Of a stretch of DNA of 64,000 nt, positions 23,945-36,711 are shown piece by piece. The notes under the pieces were generated by a model, which saw only the letters and a list, made by a program, of their open reading frames with translations, made no database searches and was not told where the DNA came from. The translations under genes were made by a program, and so were the position numbers. Source of the DNA: Torreya grandis (taxonomy: Eukaryota > Streptophyta > Pinopsida > Cupressales > Taxaceae); assembly GCA_037957365.1 (NCBI GenBank), contig JARHVA010008423.1:272501-336500 (forward strand), in the 5' to 3' direction. Every line of letters starts with the position of its first letter. The first letter of the stretch is position 1.

Positions 23945-24636
23945 CTAGCAGGTAATACCTTTGGATTCGGACCTCCTTCCTAACCTTGATTTCCCTTGCT
24001 CTATCTTCTCTCTTTGCCTTCCCCTACTTTCTGCACTTAGAGCATTACCTGATGATTCACATGTGCTTCTCTTGTGTATTTCTTCATTCAAGATCACACT
24101 CACAACATCATCAACTTTTAAGATTTTAGAAGCAGATGCAGAATTACTTACTGCCATAACCAAACTATCCCAACTTTCAGGCAAAGAACATAAAATCAAG
24201 AGAGCCTTTACCTCATCATCAAAAACAATATTGACTAAAGCTAATTGGTTTACCAAACCATGGAAATAACTAAGATGAGTATGTACTGATCCACCTTCCT
24301 ACATTTACAAAGTAAATAGCTGCTTCATAAGAAATACCTTATTAGAAGCCGAGGGCTTTTCATATAAATTTACCAAGGACTTTATCAACTCTTTCATTGT
24401 CTTGCACTGTGATAAGTTGGAAATCATAGACGATGCAAGGCTCAACCTTATGTAACCTAGAGCCTTCTGATCAAGAATGTTCCATTCTTCATCCTTCATA
24501 TCTGTGGGCTTGCATGCAACCCCACCCAATGGTAAGTACAAATCCTTCTGATACAGATAGTCCTCTACTACATCCACCAGTGTTGATAATTCTTGCCGTT
24601 AAACTTCTCCATTCGTAGCTTACTTTCTTCTACCAT
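23945..24636 (-). pseudogene. Copia gag relic
   Basis: ATG at 24634-24636 opens MVEESKLRMEKFNGKNYQ, the usual Copia gag N-terminus. A frameshift follows before VVEDYLYQKDLYLPLGG. The UBN2-type gag core is clear: WNILDQKALGYIRLSLASS and LVNLYEKPSASNKVFLMKQL (24577-24305), then a second open stretch LLILCSLPESWDSLVMAVSN (24256-23945). A basic segment RGRQREKIEQGKSRLGRR leads into the zinc knuckle. Only about two breaks are seen, so decay is recent. The product would be the particle shell protein. Confidence 0.92.
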
Positions 24637-24714
24637 AGTTGAACTCCCACTCTATCATAAAACCCTGTGAATGACCTGTAATCAAAAAACAATAACCTGC
24701 TCCCTGTAAACCGT

Positions 24715-24727
24715 AGCTCTGATACCA
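24715..24727 (-). other. Primer-binding site for initiator-Met tRNA
   Basis: On the - strand TGGTATCAGAGCT begins two bases after the 5' LTR. TGGTATCAGAGC is the standard primer-binding sequence of plant Copia elements, complementary to the 3' end of initiator methionine tRNA. It fixes the orientation of the element. Confidence 0.93.
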
Positions 24728-24729
24728 AC

Positions 24730-25448
24730 TGTTAGGTGACCCTCTTATCCAACGGAAGCACAATTGATTACTTTCTTATAAGCAATTAAACATGGAATTA
24801 TACCAGAATGATTAAGTAACTAGAAACTTGAGACAACAAAGAATTTGAGAGACAATACACACTCTTGTATTAAACACTACTAGAAGAAAATACAATAAGG
24901 AAGATGCCACTTCTTCCTCCACCTCAAAGGCTTGCCACACCTCAAGACCTTCTTCCCTCTCTCTCTTGCTCAACACAACTCTACAACCTGAGTTATTATC
25001 CTCTCCTTGAATGCTTTAGCTGATCTCCTTGACCTTACTTGCTTGTAGATCTTCTTGACCTTACTTGCTTCAATGCTTTTACTTGCCTGCTTAATTTTAC
25101 AATACATGCCTCATGGGTCTTTAAATAGGATCCCATGCATACAAAAATAGAAATCTAATTACAATAATTAAACATGTAGCTCATGACTATAATTAGTCCT
25201 TTACATGCAAACACTCGCTTCACTTAACTAACTGTTCGTCAACATCAGTTCTGGAACCGCCACAGGCGATCGATGTTGGTCCCTGTCTATCTGGTGCTGA
25301 CTGATGTCGACCAACTACCTGCCGATGTTGGTTGCCTTCTGCACTGGTAATGACCGACGTCGGTCATACTGTCGACGTCAGTTCTTCTGAAACTCAGCAA
25401 CCTCTTCATGTCTGCAACAGTTGAAGCTTTTAGCTCCACACCCTAACA
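24730..25448 (-). repeat. 5' LTR of the deleted Copia element
   Basis: 719 bp, ending in CCTAACA on both strands. On the - strand the U3 side carries an array of GACGTC-type motifs (about 25260-25395) within ~190 bp of the LTR start. A TATA-like TCCTATTTAAAGA lies downstream at 25118-25130. A 3-bp deletion (ACA) near 24970 and scattered transitions separate it from the other LTR. Confidence 0.93.
25118..25130 (-). promoter_or_regulatory. Putative LTR TATA box
   Basis: TCCTATTTAAAGA on the - strand, ~320 bp into the LTR and downstream of the palindrome array. The same string is conserved in the other LTR at about 21891-21903. This is the layout expected of an upstream enhancer with a core promoter. 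Confidence 0.5.
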
Positions 25449-26822
25449 ACTACACCTACATAGATATCTCTAGATGGTGTAGGGTTGATAAGCTACCTCT
25501 TCAACTACCTATCCAAATAAGTGCCTTAATTATTCCACTAGGATCCATCCCACATTACACCTCTAAAGAGGTTATTTATCCTGAATAAAAAGGAGAACTC
25601 ATTGTCCCTTCTTGGGTTAAAGAGTCTCAAGAGAAAAAAATGATAGAATGGGCTTGGTCCTCATAGAGTTTCCAAGAATAAGTAATTGCTTTGATGATAA
25701 AATTATCACTATTTAGAGGGTTAGGAAAAGAAAGGTAGTAAATAAAAAAGGGGAGGAAATAATACTATATGAAAGTGAGAACTTGTCCCACTTATCAAAG
25801 AAATAAAAAATAAACCCCAAAGACCCTGATGAGTGTGAATAATATTTTTTTGCTTTAGTGGACTCAACTTGGGAGGCCATGGAAGAAATTTATAGGAGCC
25901 AATACCAATCTAGAAAAGGATTCTATAAAAGTATATTATTTAGGCTCCAAGAAAAATAGTGGAGAATGTTCAAAGCACAATAAATACATTATGTAATATC
26001 CTAGACATAATAAGGACTTCAAGGGGTGAGTCCTAACCTCAATGGGGAAGAGTGTTAAAATTTTATAACCAATTGAAATAATTAGAAAGAGGTTTAAATT
26101 TATAGTATCCTATGCAAGAAATAGTGTCTATAATAATTTAATTCTAATGACTACTTAGGAAGCTATGTGGACCTTGAATTATGTGATTTCTTAAAGAGAC
26201 AATGCCTTTAATTGGCACCAATAGATGGACTTGATACCATAGTTTGTGAACTGAGAGAGAGAAGATATAAAAATATTGATGGATAAGAGGGTCATAGGTT
26301 TGATCATATATATAGGTAAATTGGTAAATATGCCTAGTTTTGAAGGATTACTCAGAGCCATTATAGAAATATTTAAGCCCTAAGTAGAATGTATGATATA
26401 TAATATTAGTGAATAGATTTTACAACTTATTAATTTTGTGAAAGATAATGTTACCAAGGTAGAGGCCCTCACAACCAACTTTATAGATTTATAAGTTCAG
26501 CACAAAAGGATAATAGATGAAATTACATGGATATTCAAGTAATCCATGCTCAAATTTGGCATTATTAATACTGCAGTTAACATTGCCTATGCATTATATG
26601 AACACCTCAAATTTGTTGAGGAGACTTATACTAAAATGCAAAGTATATTATCATTACATACTAAAATCACTTAGTCTTAATTGATAGTTCACATAGTGGT
26701 GCATATTCCTAATGGGCCTCACTTAAACTAACTCTTCACATTTAAGGCCTCAGTCTAATTTAGTAACTACATTGAGAATGCAACTTCATTCCTCTTCTAG
26801 TAGTGCCAAGTTGGCACCATAA
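25449..26822. other. Unrecognised sequence continuing 18025-21499
   Basis: The other side of the Copia insertion, starting with the duplicated ACTAC. No open frame or signature is seen; protein-like + strand words such as VDSTWEAMEEIYRSQYQS (near 25860-25915) and NIAYALYEHLKFVEETYTKM (near 26580-26640) suggest a very old coding region. A short inverted repeat GTGCCAAGTTGGCAC (26803-26817) sits just before the microsatellite. Confidence 0.35.
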
Positions 26823-27144
<322 letters not shown>

Positions 27145-27149
<5 letters not shown>

Positions 27150-27599
27150 TTGACAACTATCTTGTGAATATCCTATACATGCATTTTCTACATGAATTTT
27201 AACTTGAATCTATAATTAGAAATATAAAATTATACATTACTTGGAGGATGAGGTAACCCCTCCCCAAGCCTATATATACATGTAACCTCTCCATTTCAAA
27301 AGGAAGAAAATTTTGGATACTAAGGTGAATAAGAAATTCTATAGATTGATATGCAAGTTCCTCTTGATGAGCATTCTTTATTCTTCTCCAAACCTTATAA
27401 TTCATTGAATAAGTTCCACCATTATGGTATTTTAGTCTTTGGGTTATGTATAATTATTTTAAAATATAGTTATTCATATTGTGCAATAGCTAATTTGAAT
27501 GTTTTTGTGTCTAAAAATTATAATTGCATATACTTAGGTCTAAATACATTAGATTTAGGTCAATATAGATAGACAATACAGACTTATAGTGGTCAAAAG
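27145..27599. other. No recognisable feature
   Basis: AT-rich sequence between the microsatellite and the inverted repeat. Short open frames on both strands (27199-27405, 27351-27572) show no motif or codon pattern that suggests a gene. Confidence 0.5.
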
Positions 27600-28540
27600 T
27601 GATTTATACCAGAAAAGTAGGGTAGTGACCATATAGTCACATGTGCTTGTCTTTAAAATCTCTATATGTGTGTTGTTTAACCTTGATGATGTGCATAACT
27701 CTAAAAATTAACTTCATTTATCTTGAAACCCTAGGTATGATTTTGAGAAACTGAGAAAAAAAAGTGTAATGTCCTTAATTGACCCCAATCACCCCTACTG
27801 AAGATTGATCATTTCCTATGTACTCGATATTTTGAGGAGAGAAATTAAGCCACACATAGTTATCCCACCTTGTGTGGTTTAATATTATTATCCTTCATTA
27901 TATGAATGTAGTTAGTAACTTTAATTTGATACGTGTTAATGTTTTATTTGACTTGTCTTTAGTATGCTTTAGAATTAGCTCATGACTACTCCTAGTGAAG
28001 GATTTGAAATTTGGGAAGAATAAGGTAGATTTTATCAATGTGTAGTGGTGTGTAAATGTGTATTAGAGAAGTTAAAAGTCCTATATCAAGTCAGGCCTTG
28101 ATTTGTATATGTATGATTCCAATAGCATAATTTATCACTCCACTAACATGCTAAGAATATGGGTTGACCCTAAGGAAATATTTAATTTTAAAAGGTATAC
28201 GTTGCTAGGAAAGGGTCAATACCATTTAGCTCATATTAGTATCGACTAGGATACTAACCCAATAAAACATTACTATCCCTTGAATAGGAGGACTAAACTG
28301 AATGGTTGGATATGTCTATGTAGGATAATAAGTAGATTTGAAATAGATAGTGAGGTTCTTATAGGTGTGTAACAACATAATAGAAGGATCAAACTCATAA
28401 TATAGAATTTACGTGTGAGTGAATGATAATATATGACCATATTTTTACACACTAGTCATGTATGGTAAATGTATGTCGAATTTGTCATTACCAAGTACTT
28501 AATACCAAATTTTAATATCTATAAATGCTAATTTTATTAT
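27600..28540 (+). repeat. Left arm of a large diverged inverted repeat
   Basis: This arm is colinear with the reverse complement of 29270-30210. Matching landmarks include CTTGAAACCCTA (27724) with TAGGGTTTCAAG (30077), AGCCACACA (27849) with TGTGGCTT (29944), CTCCTAGTGA (27990) with CACTAGGAGT (29805), and AGTGAGGTTC (28348) with GAACCTCACT (29444). Edges are approximate. No coding potential is seen. Confidence 0.85.
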
Positions 28541-29269
28541 AGTAATGGAATTTCTAGAGTAAAAAGAAAAATGTATACCTAAGTTTTTACAACATACTTT
28601 TATTTGTTAGGAAGCTCCAATTATGAGAGTGACTCAATATCAAAACCTACTACAAACGTGTAGTAAAAAATTTCATAGATTCAAATTGGAAGTGTGAAAT
28701 AAAAATTTGAAATTCAAAGAGCAAGGAAGGAGTAAAAATGTGTGTTGGTCAAAATCATGTTTCCATTTAAAAATTTAAGAGATAATTATTAATTAATAAA
28801 TCATTGGAGAACTTTTGCTTCCTTATTGAAGCACATGGAGAGTTGGGGTGACTATGCCTCATTATTTTAACTTTGCAAGCCCTTTGGTTAGAAATACAAC
28901 ATTCCCCAACCCTCATATACATGGGGATAAGTATGTCATGTACTAACCCAAATAAATAATCAAAAAAGAAAGGGAAACAACATGATGGGTTCACTATAAG
29001 TAAGACTAAATCAACCATTGTAGATGGATTATAGTTTCAATTTTATATTTCTAGTCAAAGTTGCTTAAGTTTTCTCCATATAAAATAGATGTATAATCAA
29101 AAGAGAATGAACAATGTCCATTCCCCCATCATGACCTTATTTTTTTTGAAGTTCACTCAAATTATCTTAATTTAGAATAAATGCATGATTGAAAGAGAGT
29201 GAAAAATATTCATGCCCCAATCATGACCTCAATGTCAACAAGTGTGAATTGGTCTGATATCCATTTGTA
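28541..29269. other. Spacer between inverted-repeat arms
   Basis: About 730 bp of AT-rich sequence with no transposase-like frame. The - strand frame at 28767-29018 (83 codons) has a hydrophobic start but no motif. Two related passages around 29100 and 29195 share the words GAGAATGAACAATG / GAGAGTGAAAAATA and CCCCATCATGACC / CCCCAATCATGACC, a local duplication of ~95 bp period. Confidence 0.5.
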
Positions 29270-30210
29270 ATTAAAGTTATAAACTATTTTAGATACTAAA
29301 ATATTTTACCTGGTACTTAATAATGACAAAATTGATACATATTTACCACAAATTTATTGAACACATAAATAAGGTCCCAATCTTCCATTCTCTCACGCTT
29401 GCATGCTATTTTATAAGTTGACCCTTCTAATATTACATCTATAGGAACCTCACTATCAGTTTCAAACCTAATAAATATCTTTCACAAACGTCTCTATATC
29501 TTCATTTCAATCTACATGTACATAGGTTTATTTTTCCATATTTAGTTAGTATTTCTAATTGATAATGACCTAATTTAGTTAGAATCGACCGTCTCCTAGA
29601 AACAGTTAATTTTTAAAATCAAACCTCTCTTTGGGGTCAACCCATTTTCATAACATGTTAGTGGCATACAAAATTACCCAGTTAGACTCATATATAGAAG
29701 ATCAAGGTCTAAATAAAAAGGGACTTGGAACTTATCTAGAACACATATATACACTATTTTACATTTATAATTTTTTTCTTATTCTTATAAAATTAAAAAT
29801 CTATCACTAGGAGTAGTCACAAGCCAAGTTTGAAGCACACTAAATCCAAGTAAAAACAAGCATTATCAAGTATCAATTTCAAATAATTAGTTGCATACAT
29901 ATAGTAAAGGATCATAATTTCACAATCACACTAGGTGAGACGTGTGGCTTGATTTCTCATCTTAGAGTAATGGATACATAAGAAATGGTCAATTGTCAAA
30001 TGGGGGTGATTTGGGTTATCTCAACCCATTACACTTTCTTTCTTTTTGTGGGTTTCTATCTCTCACAAGCACACTTAGGGTTTCAAGGCAAATAAAAGAA
30101 ATTTTTGGAGTTACATGCATCATCAAGGTTTATGGTAGTAAATACAAAGTACATAGAAATAGGCACAAGTGATCATATAGTCACAATACTTAATTTACAC
30201 ATAGGTTAGT
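29270..30210 (-). repeat. Right arm of the large inverted repeat
   Basis: Reverse-complement partner of 27600-28540, diverged at many positions (roughly 70% alike by eye, with small indels). It ends about 170 bp before the 3 kb-LTR element begins at 30384. No terminal target duplication could be assigned. Confidence 0.85.
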
Positions 30211-31109
30211 ACTAACTAGCACATGTTAGTATCAACTAATAATATTGAATCAGATCAGTGAAACCCGCCTTGCATTGTTAGATAATCTATTCTAAAATTA
30301 GAAAACCCACATGACATATTTATCTTAATTTACACTCCTAGAATACGATCACAATCATATAGTCATCTAAAAAAGTTAAGTAATGTTGGCTCAAAAATTT
30401 GTCAAGGGGGAAAATTTATGACTTTGAATCAATAGTGTGGGAACTGAGTCTTTACATTAGTCAAAAATATAGGGACAAAGTCCCTCTCCTATTAACAAGC
30501 ATATCTACCTTTACTAAAAGCCAAAAAGGGAAAATCAGGGAAAAAGATATTCACAACTATTTACAACAAAAATGTTTTCTACATGGGTTTCATACTTTTG
30601 ACAAGAAAGTATGAAAAGGAAATAGAAAGGAAATGAACTGAATGAAGGGAATGATGGGAAATAGAGAAAGGAAAGGAATAAAAGGAGAACAAGATTATTA
30701 TAACCAGTTAAACACATAATCTACCATGATAATCCCCAAAAAATGAAGGATGACTCTAGACGACTAAACACAAAGATTCACTACAATAGCCCAAGAAAGA
30801 GAAACATTGTGCTTATAGAAATATATTCTCATTCAATGGGTTGTAAGGACATAATTACACCCTTAGTAGTGTAAAACATACACTAAGACAATTATTTGAT
30901 ACTAATAGCAAACCAAAGATAACCATTCCATATTTACCTATAAAAGATAATTAAAATATTTCTTAAACCCCACTAAGATTTCACATTTATGGAAATAACA
31001 AACATATACTTAAAAATAGATTCTACTTTGCAATTTCCACATTAAGACTAGTTGATAACAATTATGACAATGTTTTGAAAGCAAATATTTGAATACAAAT
31101 GAATCATAC

Positions 31110-32334
31110 TGTTTTACTAAATTTGGGAAACTATAGGTTTAATTTCTTAAATAATAAAGGGGTATAGATTACATAGAAAATTAGTAAATAAAATGTGCCT
31201 TAATTAACCTACTGATTTATTGAATCTAGAAGTGCTTAATTGATTTGTAAAAATAACAAACAAGGGGATAAAGAGTAAAAATTAGTTGATTTTGGGCTGA
31301 GATAGAGGAGATAGAGGCTATAAATTACTGATCTAGCTAGGCAAACTATTAGAAATAAGATCCAAAAGTTTATTTTCTACCTATACAAGAGTACCAAAAA
31401 TGGGACACCTAGAGGTCCAACATTGTAGTCCAAGTTTTGGCATTGTAGTCCTTAGTGTCTAAGCTTTCTAAGCTTTTTGGGTTTTATTCGTTTGCTCCAG
31501 GAGACCCTGTCCCTAAAATATCAAGACTTGGTTATTTGTGAAGCTCCATGTGTAATTGATTTTATCTTCAAGGATTGTAGTTCCTCTTCATGCTTGATAG
31601 GTGATCTCAAATCTGATTTGAAAACGGGGTTAGTATGTAATATGCACTAAACATGCGATCACACCCCATGTGCGGGCACACTACCTACATACCAATACTT
31701 TGAAGAGGGCTTAAGACCAATGTAGTTATCCTAATTTAAATGTGTAATATGCAATCTTATTTATGCAATGCAAGTGTATGTGAATTTGGGAAAGCTTGAG
31801 ATGGCTCATGACTAGTGTAGGAGCTTGGATAGGCTAGAAATAATAGTGGTTGGTTGTATATAGAGAATATGAAGATTTACTTGATGTGCTTTAGTATATT
31901 TATATCCTGTGCCTTTTGAATGATTTCCAACCCTTCTAAATGACATTTGAATGGGTTTTTATAGGAAAAATAGTGATCTTAGGTTAGATGAACTTGTATT
32001 AGGCCCATAAGGGAAAAGATAAGGATTTGGGAAAATCTGACTATTTGAGGTTATTATGCACTTGGACAATAACACTGGAAAGTAGACACCCTGGGTCCCA
32101 ACACTGTAGTCCAACTTATGGCACTATTGTCCAAGGGGAAAGGGACCCTAGGGGATAGGTCTATGACTAGGAGAGGAGTCTGGGATAGTAGAGGCTAAAT
32201 CTAGAAGGCTTCAGATGACTAGGAAATAGTGAAAACATGCTTAAGTGGGCTATGTAAGTGAGTAGGAGAGACCTATGGTTTGGGTGTCACAAGTCATGCT
32301 CAAGTTGTAAAAATTACATTTTAGTATGACTAAA
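31110..32334 (-). repeat. 3' LTR of the LARD-like element
   Basis: Starts TGTTTTACTAAATTTGGG on the + strand and is colinear with 36731-37958, about 85-88% alike by eye. The inner edge is placed at TGACTAAA by alignment to TGACCACA of the other copy. It contains paired ACTGTAGTCC / ACTATTGTCC-type words near 31414-31456 and 32097-32135. Confidence 0.88.
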
Positions 32335-32352
32335 TTTGCCCCCACTTTATTC
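32335..32352 (-). other. Polypurine tract of the LARD-like element
   Basis: On the - strand AATAAAGTGGGGGCAAA directly abuts the LTR. A G-run followed by CAAA is the form seen in plant Gypsy elements, which suggests that the parent element was Gypsy-type. Confidence 0.75.
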
Positions 32353-35300
32353 TAAGTATGAAAAGAAGTGAAATACTAGGATAAAGGAGAAAAAGAGAAA
32401 CATACCTAAATTTACCTATATGGTAAGCCCAAGAAGTTGTGTGATGTTGGATTATGTGTAGTGAGAGCACATTATACTATGTAAGTTTGAAAAAAGGAAA
32501 GCAAAAGTAGATCAGTTCTTACTAGATATGTTATATCTAAAATAAGAATGTACAAATCTAGGTAAAGAGAGAGGAAGGAAGAGAAAAGGAATGAATACAC
32601 CTCATCGAGTACATGAACCAATACAAAACCTGTTATGCTACTAGGTTGTGCTAAGTGATGCTAGAAGTATGCTGAACCAAGAGTTATATTGATGAATGAG
32701 CTAAGTGTTCAATCCCCTAGAATTTGGCTTAAGAATGCAAATGCAATCCCTTTGGTTCCATCATCACCAAATCTATGAAGTTAATGAGTCATGCATGTGT
32801 TAATTAATATCTAGACCATGTATCTAATCCCTTTGAATATGTGGCTCAAGTATACAAAGGTTAGCTAGACCTTTGGCTCCATCATTGCCCCATGATATGA
32901 AGCTGAATGGGAAAATATTAGTATAGATTAATGTCATATGAGATGGTTCATGGAACCCTTGAATGTGATGTGATCTGAAAATGTTGGCATGGATAGCCGA
33001 ATGTAAACTAGAAACTAGGCCATTGTTGGCCACTTCGAAAGATGGAGATTGGACTTGTATAAAAGCCCCTCCTAAAATTGGAATCAAGGATTAAGAAGCC
33101 ACTTGGGAACTCATGTACATGAGAAGAAAACTTGTATGAAAGTTTACTTTAATGTGATTCCAACCACCTATAGATGGAGTAAGGAACACAACTATTGGGA
33201 ATGTGTAAGAAAATGCAATAAAATAAGAAATAGAGAAGGCCCATAAGCCGTACACATTGCCCCAATAACTAGTGTTTGCAACATAGATTATAAATTAAAA
33301 GTTGTATCAACTACCATATTTGAACAAAAAATAGAAACCCTCATGCTGTGCATGATGCCCCTTGTATTTGGATTATCTTAGCAAAATAAGTGCTAAAAAC
33401 TACTAACTTTTGGAATGAACTATACTGGCAAAACTATGACTAAAATCACCTCTCTACCTAATTCTATAAAAATTAAATATCTTGCTATTTAGACAACAAC
33501 ATGAAAAATTGGACACTTTGGGTTCCAACACTATAGTCCCATTTTTGGCACTATTGTCCAAAGCCAAAACTGATGATAGATCTAGATTCTCTATTGTCTC
33601 CCTGGTTTGGTTTGCCTGTGTTGAGTTCTAGATTCTAGACTGCACTATTCTAAAATTATTTTTTTGACTTTTAGGAGCTTTGATCTTTGTGACAAAACCC
33701 TTGTTTATTTCCCCCTCTTCTAAGGGTAGGAATTAATAACCTATAATGACTACCCTCAGAAGAAGCCCTGTAAGTGTGTTAAGCTATTAAAACATTTGAT
33801 ATACATTATCTTTAGATATAGCAAAAGTTGTAGAGAGAGATTGTTAGATCCATAGGGGTATGTCTAGATAGATATAACAATGTAATAGCATGTGCATAAG
33901 AGTAAAATGGAATTTGAAATGCTAGTTTTTAGTGGCATGGAGGGATATAACATGATGTCCATCATGGCATCCAAAAAGCAAGGTTAATGCATGATTTGAA
34001 TCATGGCATTACACACAAAGATAAACAATAAGCATACAAAGCAAGAAATAAAAAACATGTAAGGGTGGACAAGGGACCAAATAATCACACAAGGCATGTT
34101 CAAATACCACATACACACACAATGGGAATAAGAAAATATTGCCATAATGGCCACAAGAACATGAAAGTCACACACAAAGGACATTGGAAAGTGTCCAAAG
34201 GCACACACATATAGACAAGAACAAAGGACATTGGCAAATGTCCTAAAATACAAGTAGGAAGCAAATAGGAACTAGAAAATGCAAACACATCTAGCTAATC
34301 AAAGGGAAGAGTGGAAGCATGCAAAGTAATAGAAATATAAACATGCATCTAACTATGAAAAGTAAGAATCAAGAGTATACAAGATATGTAATACAAGACT
34401 AATGTATATACTATGAAATACAAAAGTGTGACATATGCTAATGGATGTTGAGGTGATATCTATGTAAGCAAGTAAATAATTTACTACAACAAGATGTCTA
34501 ATGTGTATAATGTAAGAATGACATAACCTAGATGGTGTAGTCATGTAGAGTATGCCCCTAATGGGTAGATCTATCGATATGTAGCTAGAATGTAGAAGTA
34601 AGATGCTCCCTCGATGGGTGGAGTAAAGCAATCAAAGATCTAGATTAATTGCACACACTCAAAGGATATCAAGTGAAGCCTAGTAATATAGATAAATAAA
34701 TAATCAATAGCATATAACAACATAATGTAAGTCTATCATAATGATTAGCAATGTAAAACATAGATGATGCATACAATTGACATGTTTTTGTATTTTGAAT
34801 TATTTGAGCTATGTACAATAAAGTAGAGGAAACTATGTACAAGTAATACTGAAAATAAATGATACTAATTGATGAGTCTCATGGGAGACTCCCTATCATA
34901 TTGTAGTATATCAAGAAGAAGGATCGTGCGTGATCATGAAGCATGATTGAAATGTTGAGACCGTGGCTCTAAAATCTGTATATGTTGTAAATGCTCTAAA
35001 ATCTCTATATTGGAAACTAATTATGGGGTTCCCTTGTAAATTTGAGAAGTGGATGCAATTATAGGGCTCTTAGGGACCCATCTGGTAGTAGGATAAGCTA
35101 TGTGAACATTTTCTCTATATGTAGACACATGAGATCTCAATTAAATTGCTAGGGGTGTGAATACTATAACTGGAAGCTATTTAGAATATTAAAGCTATGT
35201 AGGTGTATGAACTCTCTATGCTAGTGATGAAGGTATCAACTATGGTTGAATCTGGACTAGAGGAAGAGTTATAATAGGTAAAGGAGTTGAAACTAGATTA

Positions 35301-36711
35301 GAAGGGGTGCTAACTTGAGTGATAAATCTATAACCATGGGTGTAATCAACCTACCTATCTTTGTAAACTTGGGTGATAACATGTACCACATAATCCACTA
35401 TAGGCATAGAAGTGGTAGTAGGTGTAGGATAAAATTTAGATGTACCAAGTTTGAACGGAGGAGGGATAGATATAACCGCTAGTGTTTGCTTATGTCTATT
35501 AGTGATAGGTAGATACTTAAAAGTAACCAAAGATTTAGATACATATAAGTAGAAACCATGTATATTAATATGATTAGAAAGACCATTCCACATGCAAGAT
35601 AATAAACAAGGGATAGAGAACATGGAATTGTACATTGATGCATAGAAAATTTTGACTTGAATCATGATATTTGTAATAGGTTTTCCAAGATAGTCTTGAA
35701 AATCTTTCCTCATGAGAGAGAGAAAGTATGTAATAAATAGTATGACATTGTGCATGAATACATTTAGAACTTTGATATGTGATATGACATTTCTAATGTG
35801 TTTAACATGACATACTTGAAAAAAATTCCACATGAGAGATAAAGAATATGCAAAAGAAAAATTGAAATCTTGTGTAAGTTTAGCAATGAATTTTGTAATA
35901 TCATCCCTTATTATGAAACATAAGCATGAAACTTTATACTAACATATGATATACTTCATCATTCATGTACATGATAGGGACCATTATGGTTTCTTTGTTA
36001 TTTGTAAGAAATGTAAGAAGAATATGCAAATAGTTGAGCATCATTATTGAAATTTTTGTATGAATGTAAGGTAATACCTCAAAAAGTAATAAGACCTAGT
36101 GTATGTAACTAGGTATTTTTTATAAATATTATTTTCAAAATACTATGAACTTTTGAATTTGAAATTGATTTTTTAAGCCAAGTATGCAAGATAAAATTCA
36201 TATAATTATGAGAAATTACTTGCTTGAATGGGACCTAGTAGATGCAATTAGGGTTTTGAGACAAATAAATTTTATGTAATTTACTATGAATTTTGAAATT
36301 TGAAGTGTTTTTTTAATTTTAATATTCAATAAAAATTTGTATAAAATAAGTGGAATATTACTTGAAAATTACTGAGATTTAGTTGATACAGCTAGGGCTT
36401 TGAAATGATTTTTAAAAAAATTAATGTAATAATTTGAAAATTTTGTTATAAATTTGTATAATTGAGCTTGAAAAATTTAGGAAAACTCCAAAAATATTTC
36501 TAAAACTAGCAATATATTTTTCCTAGTGGTTTGAAAGTGCTTGTATGCAAATAGGACATAGTATGTGCAAACTAGGGTTTTAGTGAATTATTGAAAATAT
36601 TTCAATTAATTTATAGTTTTATGATTTTTAAATTCAATAAAAATTAGGAAAATATTGTAAAAAATAAAAAATAATTATCCCTAAGGTTTCTAGGGTTTTT
36701 GTGCAAAAATT
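32353..36711 (-). other. Internal region of the LARD-like element
   Basis: 4.4 kb without pol motifs. It holds a third copy of LTR-like text at about 33480-33560, hairpins at 34179-34196 and 34226-34243, one 160-codon - strand frame (35351-35833) and leader tandem repeats at 36085-36720. Other frames (32824-33087, 33984-34253, 34353-34631, all - strand) are short, hydrophobic and unrecognised. Confidence 0.6.
35351..35833 (-). CDS. Hypothetical 160-codon frame inside the LARD-like element
   Basis: The longest uninterrupted frame in the window that is not repeat- or pol-derived. It starts MWNFFQVCHVKHIRN and ends ITQVYKDR, with a short proline-containing stretch ISIPPPFKLGTSKFYPTP. It has no transmembrane pattern, cysteine cluster or catalytic motif that I recognise. 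It lies about 900 bases inside the element's 5' LTR on the - strand, the place where gag would be, so it could be a worn gag remnant or chance. AT-rich DNA gives frames of this length by chance fairly often. Confidence 0.2.
   Translation of the reverse strand: MWNFFQVCHVKHIRNVISHIKVLNVFMHNVILFITYFLSLMRKDFQDYLGKPITNIMIQVKIFYASMYNSMFSIPCLLSCMWNGLSNHINIHGFYLYVSKSLVTFKYLPITNRHKQTLAVISIPPPFKLGTSKFYPTPTTTSMPIVDYVVHVITQVYKDR

Larger units (their letters stand above)
21500..25448 (-). mobile_element. Internally deleted Ty1/Copia retrotransposon, - strand
   Basis: A 3.95 kb element with LTRs at 21500-22221 and 24730-25448, and a perfect target duplication ACTAC at 21495-21499 and 25449-25453. Read on the - strand it has 5' LTR, initiator-Met primer site, gag, zinc knuckle, protease, GAG-pre-integrase, a motif array, RT shards, polypurine tract and 3' LTR. 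Integrase, most of the RT and RNase H are missing. LTR termini TGTTAGG and CCTAACA are inverted repeats. The LTRs are much more alike than those of other elements here, so this is probably the youngest insertion. Confidence 0.95.

Noticed and set aside
34179..34243. Two GGACATT...AATGTCC hairpins as a regulatory RNA
   Set aside because: Short arms, one imperfect, in AT-rich non-coding element sequence; likely chance or local duplication.
35351..35833. 160-codon frame as an expressed gene
   Set aside because: No motif and no promoter or intron evidence; kept only as a low-confidence hypothetical because of its length and position.
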